DNA from: an uncultured beta proteobacterium
GTDB taxonomy: Bacteria; Pseudomonadota; Gammaproteobacteria; Burkholderiales; Rhodocyclaceae
Direction of reading: 5' to 3'
Assembly: GCA_903930395.1 (NCBI GenBank)
Contig: CAIYYE010000044.1
Coordinates: forward strand, 1-15,736
Length of the DNA stretch: 15,736 nt
Shown: piece after piece, positions 7,920 to 15,718 of the stretch
Numbering within the stretch: the first letter of the stretch is position 1
Layout: the number at the start of each line of letters is the position of its first letter
Position numbers and translations under genes: made by a program
The notes under the pieces: model-generated
Databases searched by the model: none
What the model was told of the DNA's origin: nothing
What the model saw: the letters and a program-made list of their open reading frames with translations, nothing else

Positions 7920-8004
7920 GCCCGTATGTCGTCTCGGGCATTGACGCCCGGCAGCGCCATCGCACAGACTCTTCGGGTCGATTCGAGAATATGGACTCAC
8001 CATC

Positions 8005-8781
8005 ATGCCGACCAGCAACTGGCACACCTACGACCATTACGGCTATGCCTTTCTCGCCGTCGCCGGCACCTTTGCTGCCGTCGCCGCCGTGCAATGGGCC
8101 CTGCACCGGCCGCGCTGGGCGGGCTGGATCGCTTCGCTGCAGGGCGTGGCGCCGCCCTTCATCAACATCATCGGGGTGCTCTTCGGCCTGACCCTGGCCT
8201 TCCTCGCCAACGACACCTGGAGCGCCCACGACCGGGCCATGAACGCCGTCTTCAAGGAGGCCGACTCATTGCGCAGTATCGCCGTTCTCTCCGGGCAACT
8301 GGCCGAACCGCTGCGCTCCGAGCTGCGCGGCACCGTTTCCCGCTATGGCCTGGCGAGCGCGGGGGAATGGCCTATGCTGGCGGCGCGTCAGTCGAGCGCC
8401 GAGGTGACGGCGCTGGCCGATGCCCTGCTCACCTTGCTGGCCAGCCCCAGGGTCGCTGCCGGGGCCGGCGAGAACGTCCAGGCGCTGATGCTGCGCAAGG
8501 CCATCGAGATCCGCGACGAGCGCGACCTGCGCATCGGCCTCAGCCAGACCCATGTCAATCCGCTCAAGTGGCTGGGCATGGCCTTTCTCGGCTTCCTGAC
8601 CCTGCTCTCGATTTCCGTCGTCCATGTGGACAAGCCGCGCGCCGCCATGGTCGCCGTCATCCTGTTCGCGCTGGCCGCAGCCCCGACGGCCGCCATCGTC
8701 CTGATCCAGGGCAACCCCTTCCAGCAGCCGACGTCGGTGACACCGGCCCCCATCGTCTCGGCCGTATCCGAACGCCTTTGA
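8005..8781 (+). CDS. DUF4239-like (bestrophin-like) integral membrane protein
   Basis: A 258-residue protein with four predicted membrane helices at about 13-33, 50-68, 189-207 and 213-235. The soluble stretch between helices 2 and 3 is largely helical. The segment after helix 2 (GLTLAFLANDTWSAHDRAMNAVFKEAD) and the overall 2+2 helix layout resemble the DUF4239 family, whose function is not established. No strong ribosome-binding site is visible before the ATG (only weak GAGAA/GGA). A poor TTGACG/CAGACT promoter candidate starts at 7941. The next gene, a patatin-like lipase, begins 21 bases later, so they are probably one transcript and may act together at the membrane (inference). Confidence 0.65.
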   Translation: MPTSNWHTYDHYGYAFLAVAGTFAAVAAVQWALHRPRWAGWIASLQGVAPPFINIIGVLFGLTLAFLANDTWSAHDRAMNAVFKEADSLRSIAVLSGQLAEPLRSELRGTVSRYGLASAGEWPMLAARQSSAEVTALADALLTLLASPRVAAGAGENVQALMLRKAIEIRDERDLRIGLSQTHVNPLKWLGMAFLGFLTLLSISVVHVDKPRAAMVAVILFALAAAPTAAIVLIQGNPFQQPTSVTPAPIVSAVSERL

Positions 8782-8802
8782 CGGTCAGCCCCCCTGCCCC
8801 CC

Positions 8803-9828
8803 ATGATCTCGCGAACCGCCAACCACCACGCGCTCAATCTCGCCCTGCAGGGCGGCGGCGCCCACGGGGCCTTCACCTGGGGCGTGCTCGACGCGCTGCT
8901 CGAAGATTCGTCCTGCACATTCGAGGGCGTCAGCGGCACCAGCGCCGGGGCCATGAATGCCCTCTGCCTGGCGCACGGCCTGATGACCGGCGGGCGCGAC
9001 GGCGCGCGGGAAACCCTCGCCCGTTTCTGGACGAGCGTCGCTGCCAGTTCGCCATTCTCCGCCGCGGGCGAGGGCGGCGCCGAAGTCAGCCAGGCGCTCA
9101 AACTGATGCTGCAATGGACCAACCACCTGAGCCCCGAGCAGCTCAACCCTTTCGACCTCAACCCCCTGCGCGACATCCTAGGCGCACAGTTCGACTTTGC
9201 CCGCCTGCGCCGCGATTCGCCCCTCAAGCTGTTCATCGCCGCGACACATGCCAATTCGGGCAAGCTGCGGCTCTTCCGCAACCACGAACTGTCGGTCGAC
9301 ACCCTGCTCGCCTCGGCCTGCCTGCCGACCATCCACCGCAGCATCGTCATTGACGGCGAGCCCTATTGGGATGGCGGCTACAGTGCCAACCCGGCGGTTT
9401 TTCCCCTGGCCTACCAGTGCGCCTCGCCCGACATCCTGCTCGTCCTGCTGACGCCGCTGCGCTACGCCGAAACACCCGTCTCGGCCGACGATATCCGCCA
9501 CCGCCTGCTCGAACTCTCGTTCAATTCGACCTTCCTGCGCGAAATGCGGATGTTTGCCCACCTGCGCGAGGAAGCCAGCACCTCATGGCGTTCGCGGTGG
9601 CTACCTGTCGGCCGCCTGGAGCGTCGCATCGGTCAACTGCGCTTTCATGCCATCACGGCCGACGCCCTGCTCGGCGAACTTCCCGCCGGCAGCAAGCTGG
9701 CAGTCAACCTGCCATTTTTCGAGCACCTGCGCGATAGCGGACGCGAACATGCGCAAGGCTGGCTGGATCAGCATCGCCACAATTTCAGTGCCGCCTCGAC
9801 GCTGAATCTGGGCGAACTTTTCTATTGA
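8803..9828 (+). CDS. Patatin-like phospholipase
   Basis: A 341-residue predicted acyl hydrolase. It has the patatin oxyanion loop GGGAHGAF (17-24), the nucleophile elbow GTSAG with Ser47, and the catalytic Asp190 in DGGYSANP, so the Ser-Asp dyad is complete. No signal peptide or membrane helix is evident. It is therefore either cytoplasmic or exported by a route not visible here. The ATG follows a C-rich stretch without a good ribosome-binding site, 21 bases after the DUF4239-like gene, which suggests translational coupling. Substrate is unknown; family members cleave phospholipids or other acyl esters. No intrinsic terminator is seen before the next gene. Confidence 0.9.
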   Translation: MISRTANHHALNLALQGGGAHGAFTWGVLDALLEDSSCTFEGVSGTSAGAMNALCLAHGLMTGGRDGARETLARFWTSVAASSPFSAAGEGGAEVSQALKLMLQWTNHLSPEQLNPFDLNPLRDILGAQFDFARLRRDSPLKLFIAATHANSGKLRLFRNHELSVDTLLASACLPTIHRSIVIDGEPYWDGGYSANPAVFPLAYQCASPDILLVLLTPLRYAETPVSADDIRHRLLELSFNSTFLREMRMFAHLREEASTSWRSRWLPVGRLERRIGQLRFHAITADALLGELPAGSKLAVNLPFFEHLRDSGREHAQGWLDQHRHNFSAASTLNLGELFY

Positions 9829-9864
9829 GCAGGCGACGCACAGGTGTTTTCCCCCGATAGTGCA

Positions 9865-9892
9865 TTGTATTTATCGGACGAACCACTAAAAT
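9865..9892 (+). promoter_or_regulatory. Candidate sigma-70 promoter of the PhnD-like/kinase pair
   Basis: TTGTAT (9865-9870) and TAAAAT (9887-9892) are separated by 16 bases in a locally A/T-rich stretch that stands out from the GC-rich surroundings. The -10 matches 5 of 6 consensus bases, the -35 only 3 of 6. It lies about 40 bases before the ATG of the PhnD-like gene. No Pho box was found here. Confidence 0.4.
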
Positions 9893-9933
9893 CTACAAAA
9901 CCAATAATTTGTAATTTCTGCCGAGGTTGTCCC

Positions 9934-10770
9934 ATGCGCCGTCTTTTTCTCAGCTGTATTGCAACCCTCGCCTTTAGCAGCAGTTTTGCCGAGGAAGCAC
10001 CGACCTATCGCTTTTCTCCGGTCAACCAGTGGGACATCAACAAGACTGCGGCGTACTGGAACCCGATCATCAACTACGTATCGGAAAAAAGCGGCGTCAA
10101 TCTCCAACTCAAGATTGGTCGCACCTCGGCCGACACGACAAGCTATGTGCTGGCCCAGGAGGTCGAGTTCGTCTTCACCAACCATCTCTTTAGCCCGGAG
10201 CGCGACAAGCTCGGCTGGCGGGTCTTCGGTCGCCGGCAGATGCCGGCCCTGCGCGGCCAGATTGCCGTACCGGCCGACTCGGGCATCACGGCCCTCGAGC
10301 AACTCAAGGGTGAGGAAATGGCCTTTGCCGGGCCCGAAGCCTTCATCGGCTACAAGGTGCCCCATGCCCATCTGCTGAACAAGGGCATCGACATCAAGGT
10401 GGTCTTCGGCGGCAACCAGAACGCTGCCTTTGCCCAGATGTTCGCCGGCAAGGTCAAGGCCGTCGGCAGCAATTCACAACTGATCGAGGGCTATGCCTCG
10501 CGTGAAAAAAAGGCGTTCCGCGTGCTCTGGTCCTCGGATGAATACAACGACCTGGCTCTCATGGTCTCGGGCAAAGTGCCGGACAAAGACCTCAAGGCCG
10601 TCGCCAGCGCTTTCCATGGCATGCACCTCGACCCCAAGGGCAAGGGCATCCTGCACCAGGCTTCGGTCAGTGTCGGGCTGGGAGAGGACGCGTATTTCAT
10701 CCCGGCAAATGCTGGCGACTACGCCAATTACCGCAAGTTTTACCAAAGTGCACCGGCCTCGCTACGCTGA
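9934..10770 (+). CDS. PhnD-like periplasmic substrate-binding protein
   Basis: A 278-residue periplasmic binding protein of the phosphate/phosphite/phosphonate-binding (PhnD-like) type. The signal peptide ends in SSSFA, with predicted cleavage after residue 19. The mature protein has the family pattern: YRFSPVNQWD near the start, EVEFVFTNH (strand and hinge), a RGQIAVPADSGI segment, EEMAFAGPEAFIGY, and a C-terminal LVSGKVPDKDLK-like ending. The start at 9934 is chosen because it gives the signal peptide and has GAGG 7 bases upstream; the frame is open back to 9844. No ABC permease or ATPase gene is adjacent. Instead a membrane hybrid kinase follows after 18 bases, so it likely serves as a ligand sensor rather than for uptake. 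The ligand is unknown. Confidence 0.85.
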   Translation: MRRLFLSCIATLAFSSSFAEEAPTYRFSPVNQWDINKTAAYWNPIINYVSEKSGVNLQLKIGRTSADTTSYVLAQEVEFVFTNHLFSPERDKLGWRVFGRRQMPALRGQIAVPADSGITALEQLKGEEMAFAGPEAFIGYKVPHAHLLNKGIDIKVVFGGNQNAAFAQMFAGKVKAVGSNSQLIEGYASREKKAFRVLWSSDEYNDLALMVSGKVPDKDLKAVASAFHGMHLDPKGKGILHQASVSVGLGEDAYFIPANAGDYANYRKFYQSAPASLR

Positions 10771-10788
10771 CCCGGCAGGCGACTGTTC

Positions 10789-12831
10789 ATGAGATCTTTG
10801 CTGTCCCGACTGCTCCCCGAGACCCTGGTTGCCCGGGTCTATCTGCTCTATTCGGCGACGCTGCTGCTCTTCATCAGCCTGGGACTGGCGCTGTTCTACC
10901 AGGCACAGACCCAGGTCAGCATCCAGGATGCCCAGGACTCGTCGAGCATGCTCATCGAGGTCGTCGCCCAGGTCGTTGCCGATAGCGCGGTGATCGGCGA
11001 CTACGACACGATCAACCGCACCCTGGACCGGGCCATCGCCCGCTCGCAGTTCGACTCGGCGACCTTCATCGACCTCAAGGGCGGCGTCATGCGCAGCGTC
11101 AACCCGGCCAAGACCCAGGCAACGCCGCCGACCTGGCTGCGCGAACGAATTGCCAGCCAGCTTTACGACGTTAACCGGAATATTTCGGCGGGCGGTATCG
11201 ATTACGGGGTACTGCGCCTGACCTTTGCCGTGGACAGCATCGCCGGCTCAATCTGGGAACTGGTCGTGACGGCGACCGGACTGGCTGTCGCCGCTTTCAT
11301 CGGCGGTCTCCTGCTCATCTGGTTTCCGCTCAGGCGCTGGCTCAGTGCGCTCGACCGGATCCGGATGTTCGAGCAGCCCTCGGCCGAGCGCGCCGATGTC
11401 GAGACGCTCATCCCCGCCGACGTGCCGCTGGAATTCCGGCCTGCCTTTGAGCTGTTGAGCCGCAATGCCGGCAGTCTGCGCGACGAACTGAGGTCGCGCG
11501 AAAAAGCCTTGGTCGCCTTGCGCGAACTGCTCTCCGGACTGGGACACTGGCAGAACGAAGAGGCGCCGGTCAGCGAAGGGGACATCACCGAACTGTCGGC
11601 GACCATTTCCCGGCTGGTCAACGAGCGGGAAGCGACCCGCCTGGCGATGGCCCAGGCACGCGATGCGGCAGAGGCTGCGAACCGGGCAAAGAGCCAGTTT
11701 CTCGCCAACATGAGCCACGAAATCCGGACACCCATGAACGGCATCATCGGCATGACCGAACTGGCGCTGGGCACCGAGCTGTCGGCCGAGCAGCGCGACT
11801 ATCTGGAGACGGTCAAATCGTCGGCCGAAAACCTGCTCGGCATCATCAATGACATTCTCGACTTTTCAAAGATCGAGGCCGGCAAGCTCGGCATCGAAAA
11901 CATCGCCTACAACCTGCCCGAGCTGATCAGGGAAACGATCCGCCCGCTCGGCTTCAAACCAATGGACAAGGCTCTGCAACTCACCTGCAGCATCGACGAC
12001 AAGGTGCCTGAACGGGTCCGGGGCGACCCCTTGAGACTCCGGCAAGTCCTGCTCAATCTGCTCGGCAATGCCATCAAGTTCACCGACCAGGGCGAGGTCG
12101 AACTGAGCGTGAGCGGCCAAAGCCAGCCGGACAAGCTGTGCGAGCTGCACTTTGCCATCCGCGACACGGGCATCGGCATCCCGCCGGACAAGCAGGCGGC
12201 CATCTTCGACGCCTTCACGCAGGAAGACAGCTCGACCAGCCGGCGCTTCGGCGGCACCGGCCTTGGACTCAGCATTTGCCGCCAGCTCGTCGTGCTGATG
12301 GGTGGCCGCATCTGGATGGAGAGCACACCCGGCGAGGGCAGCATCTTTCATTTTTCGCTGACCTTGCCCGTGGTCTACGAGCCGGCAGCGGGCCTCGGCC
12401 TGATAGCCCCCGACCGGCAAGCCGAAACAGCGTTCGCCCATGCCGAAGTCCTGCTGGTCGAAGACAACCGGGTGAACCAGAAACTGGCCACAGCCCTGCT
12501 CGAGCGCCAGGGTTATCGCGTCACGCTGGCCGAAAACGGGGTGCAGGCGGTTGATCTCGTGATTGCGGGCAAGGCCCCGGTCGACATCATCCTGATGGAC
12601 ATGCAGATGCCGGTCATGGACGGGCTGGAAGCGACACGGCAGATCAGGCAGTTCGAGGCCGGCAACGGGAGCAAGCCGCTGCCCATCATCGCCATGACCG
12701 CCAATGCCATGCAGAGCGATCGCGAAAGCTGCATGGCGGCAGGCATGAACGACTATCTGGCCAAACCGATCAAGGCCGATGAACTCTACGCATTGATCGC
12801 GCGCCTGCTCGGCAGCTCACGCCGCGACTGA
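10789..12831 (+). CDS. Membrane hybrid sensor histidine kinase with receiver domain
   Basis: A 680-residue kinase. Order: membrane helix about 17-37; periplasmic domain about 38-156 with some resemblance to the LapD/MoxY N-terminal type; second helix about 157-179; a linker and a short coiled coil (about 275-300); dimerisation domain with His310 in [12 protein letters not shown]; ATPase domain with Asn427 in [16 protein letters not shown] (459-465) and GGTGLGL (488-494); receiver domain about 552-675 with Asp604 in [11 protein letters not shown] and Lys659 in YLAKPIK. All key residues are intact. No HPt domain is present, and no HPt or partner regulator gene is nearby, so the phosphorelay must end in the receiver or act elsewhere. 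AGG lies 9 bases before the ATG. It is probably co-transcribed with the PhnD-like gene, whose product would bind its periplasmic domain (inference). Confidence 0.93.
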   Translation: MRSLLSRLLPETLVARVYLLYSATLLLFISLGLALFYQAQTQVSIQDAQDSSSMLIEVVAQVVADSAVIGDYDTINRTLDRAIARSQFDSATFIDLKGGVMRSVNPAKTQATPPTWLRERIASQLYDVNRNISAGGIDYGVLRLTFAVDSIAGSIWELVVTATGLAVAAFIGGLLLIWFPLRRWLSALDRIRMFEQPSAERADVETLIPADVPLEFRPAFELLSRNAGSLRDELRSREKALVALRELLSGLGHWQNEEAPVSEGDITELSATISRLVNEREATRLAMAQARDAAEAANRAKSQFLANMSHEIRTPMNGIIGMTELALGTELSAEQRDYLETVKSSAENLLGIINDILDFSKIEAGKLGIENIAYNLPELIRETIRPLGFKPMDKALQLTCSIDDKVPERVRGDPLRLRQVLLNLLGNAIKFTDQGEVELSVSGQSQPDKLCELHFAIRDTGIGIPPDKQAAIFDAFTQEDSSTSRRFGGTGLGLSICRQLVVLMGGRIWMESTPGEGSIFHFSLTLPVVYEPAAGLGLIAPDRQAETAFAHAEVLLVEDNRVNQKLATALLERQGYRVTLAENGVQAVDLVIAGKAPVDIILMDMQMPVMDGLEATRQIRQFEAGNGSKPLPIIAMTANAMQSDRESCMAAGMNDYLAKPIKADELYALIARLLGSSRRD

Positions 12832-12872
12832 TCCGGCCCGGCGCATCCCGCCGCGAACCAAGCCGCAGAGAA

Positions 12873-14708
12873 TCAGTTCATGTAACGGGCAGGCGTCGTC
12901 ACCACCTCGGCCCCGCCGACCCGCCGGCGCTCGACGAAAAGGCTGCCGCCCAGCGGTTCGCTGGCAGGGTCCCGCGCTTTCTTCTTGGCCTGTTTTTTGG
13001 CCGCCGAAGCGGCCGCGGCGACTTCCCGGTGCGAATCGCAATCACCCGAGCTGACTTTCACGGCGCCGATGGATAGCGTCGGCAAGATCTGGAAGCTGAA
13101 TTCACCGCGACGGTTTTCTGCCATGTAGCCGCCACGTAGACGCTCCTCGACCCCGAGCATGTTGGCCATGGCCAGCGAAAATGCGCTGATGATCTGCCAG
13201 CAGCGCATTTCCCAGTCTTCGCTGCGAAAAACGACAAAGAAATCGTCGCCGCCGATATGGCCGACGAAATCCGTCTGCTGGTCACAGGCCTCGCAGATCA
13301 GCCGGGCCAGGGTCTGAATCACGTCATCGCCACGCCGGTAGCCAAAGGCATCGTTGTAGGGCTTGAAATTATCGATGTCGATATAGGCCGCGACAAACGG
13401 GCTATCGAGTTGCAGCATACGGTCGACATGTTCGTTGATCGGTACATTGCCCGGCAGCTGGGTCAATGGATTGGCATAGCGGGCCGCGCTGATCTGCATT
13501 TCGGTGATCGTCCCCATCAGGTCGTGACTGCTGCCGACACCGATATATTTGCCGTCAGCGGTGACGATGAAGCCGTCGAAGAGGTAATGCTTGGGCGCCA
13601 GCGCGAGCATCATCGCCAGCTCCTGGATGGTCGCATGCTGATCGACGACCAGGGGGGCGTGATCCATGAACAGCTCGCAACTCTTGCGCCCGAACAATTC
13701 CTTGCGGAAGGGACGGGCGAAGCGGTCGATCATGCTGTGCCGGTTGATCATCCCGACCGGCTGCCAGCCCTGGACAACGGGCAGCACATCGAGCTCCGGA
13801 TCGGCCTCGAAGCGCGCGATGGCCTCGGCATTGCTGGCATTGACCGGGAGCGGCGCGATCATGCGCGCCAGGGTCCGGGCGGTCGGCATTTTGCCGGGAC
13901 CACCCCCCGTGGGCGACAGCGCGAGGGATTTTTGGTCAAGCTGGCTCATCGTTTGCCGTGACAACTGGCGAATCGGCAGGCTGGCCGGTCGGGCAATCAG
14001 GTATCCCTGGCCACAGGCGATGCCCATGTCGCGCAGGCAGACCAGATCCTCGGCCCGCTCGATGCCCTCGGCGATGAGCAGCGCATTGCAGATTTCGGCC
14101 AGATCCTGCATGGCCCGCACAAAATGAAACTTGATCCGGTCCTCGGCAATGCCGGCGACAAAGTGCTTGTCGATCTTGACGAATTCCGGCCGCAGCTCGG
14201 ACCACATGCGCAGGTTGGCAAACCCCTCGCCCAGATCATCAATGGCGAACTGGAAGCCGCGCCCGCGATATTGCAGCAGGGCCTCCTGGATGCCCGGCAT
14301 ATCGGTAATCTGCTGATTCTCGGTCAGTTCAATGACGATCCGGTTCGGCGGAATGCCCAGTTCACCGAGCAAGTCACGGGTCGGGCCGTTCATCAAGCGC
14401 TCATCGAGCAGGCATCCCGGCGTGACATTGAGAAACAGGCGCCCGGCCAGTCCCTGCGCCGCAAAAGCCCGCAAACTGGCCTCGCGGCAGGCATGTTCGA
14501 GCGTCAGTGAAAGCCCCTGGCGGGCCGCGGCAGCAAAGAGCTGATCGGGTCTGTGCAGCGGGCTGTCCTCCGGCCCGCGGATGAGCGCCTCGTAGCCCAG
14601 GATAGAGCGCACGCGAAAATCGAGAATCGGCTGAAAAACCGGATGCAGCAATCCATCGTCCAGTATCCGTCGAATCTCGGCCAGCTCATCATCGATCAGG
14701 ACAATCAT
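12873..14708 (-). CDS. EAL-CBS-GGDEF cyclic-di-GMP signalling protein
   Basis: A 611-residue cytoplasmic protein. The N-terminal EAL domain (about 1-245) keeps the residues needed for cyclic-di-GMP phosphodiesterase activity: EAL at 40-42, Asn94, Glu127, Asp157/Asp158, Lys178, Glu214 and Gln234. A middle region (about 275-400) looks like a pair of CBS domains, which often bind adenine nucleotides. The C-terminal GGDEF domain (about 410-560) has GGDDF at 486-490 in place of GGDEF and no RxxD inhibitory site before it, so cyclase activity is doubtful. The last 60 residues are basic (KKQAKKKAR) and probably disordered. It converges on the hybrid kinase gene with a 41-base gap and no visible terminator. 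The ATG has only a weak GGATG upstream. A doubtful Pho box lies before it. Confidence 0.92.
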   Translation of the reverse strand: MIVLIDDELAEIRRILDDGLLHPVFQPILDFRVRSILGYEALIRGPEDSPLHRPDQLFAAAARQGLSLTLEHACREASLRAFAAQGLAGRLFLNVTPGCLLDERLMNGPTRDLLGELGIPPNRIVIELTENQQITDMPGIQEALLQYRGRGFQFAIDDLGEGFANLRMWSELRPEFVKIDKHFVAGIAEDRIKFHFVRAMQDLAEICNALLIAEGIERAEDLVCLRDMGIACGQGYLIARPASLPIRQLSRQTMSQLDQKSLALSPTGGGPGKMPTARTLARMIAPLPVNASNAEAIARFEADPELDVLPVVQGWQPVGMINRHSMIDRFARPFRKELFGRKSCELFMDHAPLVVDQHATIQELAMMLALAPKHYLFDGFIVTADGKYIGVGSSHDLMGTITEMQISAARYANPLTQLPGNVPINEHVDRMLQLDSPFVAAYIDIDNFKPYNDAFGYRRGDDVIQTLARLICEACDQQTDFVGHIGGDDFFVVFRSEDWEMRCWQIISAFSLAMANMLGVEERLRGGYMAENRRGEFSFQILPTLSIGAVKVSSGDCDSHREVAAAASAAKKQAKKKARDPASEPLGGSLFVERRRVGGAEVVTTPARYMN

Positions 14709-14737
14709 GGTGCTGCATCCAAAGTAAGCGGAAATCC

Positions 14738-14771
14738 AGTGTAGGAAGGCGATGTTTCAGACCTGTGACAC
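14738..14771 (-). promoter_or_regulatory. Weak candidate Pho box promoter of the EAL-CBS-GGDEF gene
   Basis: On the minus strand: GTGTCAC-AGGT-CTGAAAC (14771-14754), 9 of 14 matches to the Pho box. It is followed after exactly 10 bases by TACACT (14743-14738), 4 of 6 -10 bases. The spacing equals that of the two better boxes in this window and the start would lie about 20 bases before the ATG. A 9/14 match with the same spacing also occurs by chance close by on the plus strand (14795-14828), so this is only a hint. Confidence 0.3.
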
Positions 14772-14858
14772 GGAGACTGCGTCGGCCGGATTTATCGTCA
14801 TCTTCCCGAAATATCGTTCAGACATCCTGAGCCCCATCTTCAACTTATCGGGCTTGCG

Positions 14859-15098
14859 ATGACTGAAACGAAGTTTTGCTACTGCTGCCGCATCCACCAC
14901 GATCAGACCCAGATGCGCCTTTTCCCGACCCGCCAGGGCTATCGCTGGCGCTGCCTGCGCAGCATCGAGGCGGCAAACACCAGTCGCAAGGAGCGCGACG
15001 CCTTTGGTCAGCAACAAACGGAAATCAACCGGGAAGCGGCGCGCCGTGCCGCCGAGCAGTCACCTTTGCTGCGCCAGGCGCAAGCCTTTGCCACCTGA
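14859..15098 (+). CDS. Small cysteine-rich protein, possible zinc ribbon
   Basis: A 79-residue hypothetical protein. The N-terminus has FCYCCRIHH (Cys7, Cys9, Cys10, His13, His14), and a later WRC gives Cys32; these could bind a metal ion. The rest, from about residue 37, is charged and probably helical (RKERDAFG, EAARRAAEQ). The conserved-looking core MRLFPTRQGYRWRCLRSIEAA resembles short uncharacterised proteins common in betaproteobacteria, judging from memory. No good ribosome-binding site or promoter is visible; the 150-base gap to the divergent EAL gene holds only the weak sites noted. The GNAT gene begins 6 bases after its stop, so the two probably form an operon. Function unknown. Confidence 0.7.
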   Translation: MTETKFCYCCRIHHDQTQMRLFPTRQGYRWRCLRSIEAANTSRKERDAFGQQQTEINREAARRAAEQSPLLRQAQAFAT

Positions 15099-15104
15099 CC
15101 CGCG

Positions 15105-15554
15105 ATGGGAAAATTTCGCATCGACACCCTGGATACCAGCAGCCCGGCCCTGCTGGCCGCCAGCGTGACGCTCATCGTCAATGCCTTCGCCGACCCCGAG
15201 CGCTACAGCGCCGAACGCGTCAGCAGGGAATTGCGCGGCGAAGACCCGGCCTTCTACCGACGCTTTTTTGTCGCCATCGAGGCCGGTGAAATCATCGCTG
15301 TCGGTGGCGTCAAGGCAGCCGACTGGGCCTCGAAAACGCACATCCTCTACCTCTCGGCAGTCAGCCCGGAACGCCGTGGCCAGGGCATCGGCCGGGCCAT
15401 GGTCAAGGCGCGTATCGACTGGCTGGAGGAGCGCTTCGATTCCGGGCGGATACTGGTTTCGGTGGCCAAGACCAAGCGCTTTCGTGAAATGGGCTTCAAC
15501 GAAGTCCGCAAGAGCACCATCGACGGACGACACTTGCTGGTCCGGAAATTCTAG
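15105..15554 (+). CDS. GNAT-family N-acetyltransferase
   Basis: A 149-residue protein of the acetyl-CoA-dependent GNAT superfamily. The acetyl-CoA pyrophosphate-binding motif A is clear: YLSAVSPERRGQGIGRAMV, with RGQGIG at 91-96. The preceding strand is GEIIAVGGVKAAD (61-73), and the C-terminal motif B-like FREMGFNEVRK ends the fold. Acceptor substrate cannot be told from sequence. The start 6 bases after the small cysteine-rich gene suggests translational coupling. The stop codon TAG lies inside the left arm of the palindromic element that begins at 15551, so the last codon and stop may derive from that element. Confidence 0.9.
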   Translation: MGKFRIDTLDTSSPALLAASVTLIVNAFADPERYSAERVSRELRGEDPAFYRRFFVAIEAGEIIAVGGVKAADWASKTHILYLSAVSPERRGQGIGRAMVKARIDWLEERFDSGRILVSVAKTKRFREMGFNEVRKSTIDGRHLLVRKF

Positions 15555-15718
15555 CAGCCTGTCGGACTTGAAGAATCGAAGCGAAAGTTCGGCTGGGCGA
15601 GGGCAGATTTTGTCGATTTTGCAGGTCAATAGTCGTTCTATTGACCAAGAAAGCGGCGAAATATGCACCGCTTAGCCGAATTTGCAGCCGATTTCCTTTA
15701 AGTCCGACAGGCTGCTAG
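15551..15718. repeat. 168-bp palindromic repeat element (MITE- or REP-like)
   Basis: Outer arms of 19 bp, CTAGCAGCCTGTCGGACTT (15551-15569) and its exact reverse complement (15700-15718). Inside there are further paired segments: TTCGGCT near 15588 with AGCCGAA near 15674-15680, and a central hairpin GGTCAATAG / CTATTGACC with a 5-base loop. The whole element can fold into one long imperfect hairpin. It carries no convincing gene. It may be a non-autonomous mobile element or a dispersed palindromic repeat, and it could also end transcription of the GNAT gene. No flanking target duplication can be judged because the right side runs out of the window. Confidence 0.8.

Noticed and set aside
7926..9353. 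A 475-codon plus-strand frame overlapping the DUF4239-like and patatin genes
   Set aside because: The translation is Arg/Pro/Ala-rich without domains and covers two genes with clear protein features in another frame.
9844..9933. N-terminal extension of the PhnD-like protein to 9844
   Set aside because: It would bury the signal peptide behind 30 residues. The ATG at 9934 has a good ribosome-binding site and the promoter candidate lies inside the extension.
14795..14828. Plus-strand TCGTCAT-CTTC-CCGAAAT with CATCCT 10 bases later, a Pho box-like pattern before the small Cys-rich gene
   Set aside because: Only 9/14 for the box and 3/6 for the -10; it shows how easily such a pattern arises by chance.
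15181..15675. Open frames running through the GNAT gene and the terminal palindrome
   Set aside because: Out of frame with the clear GNAT motif, and Ser/Arg-rich without domains.
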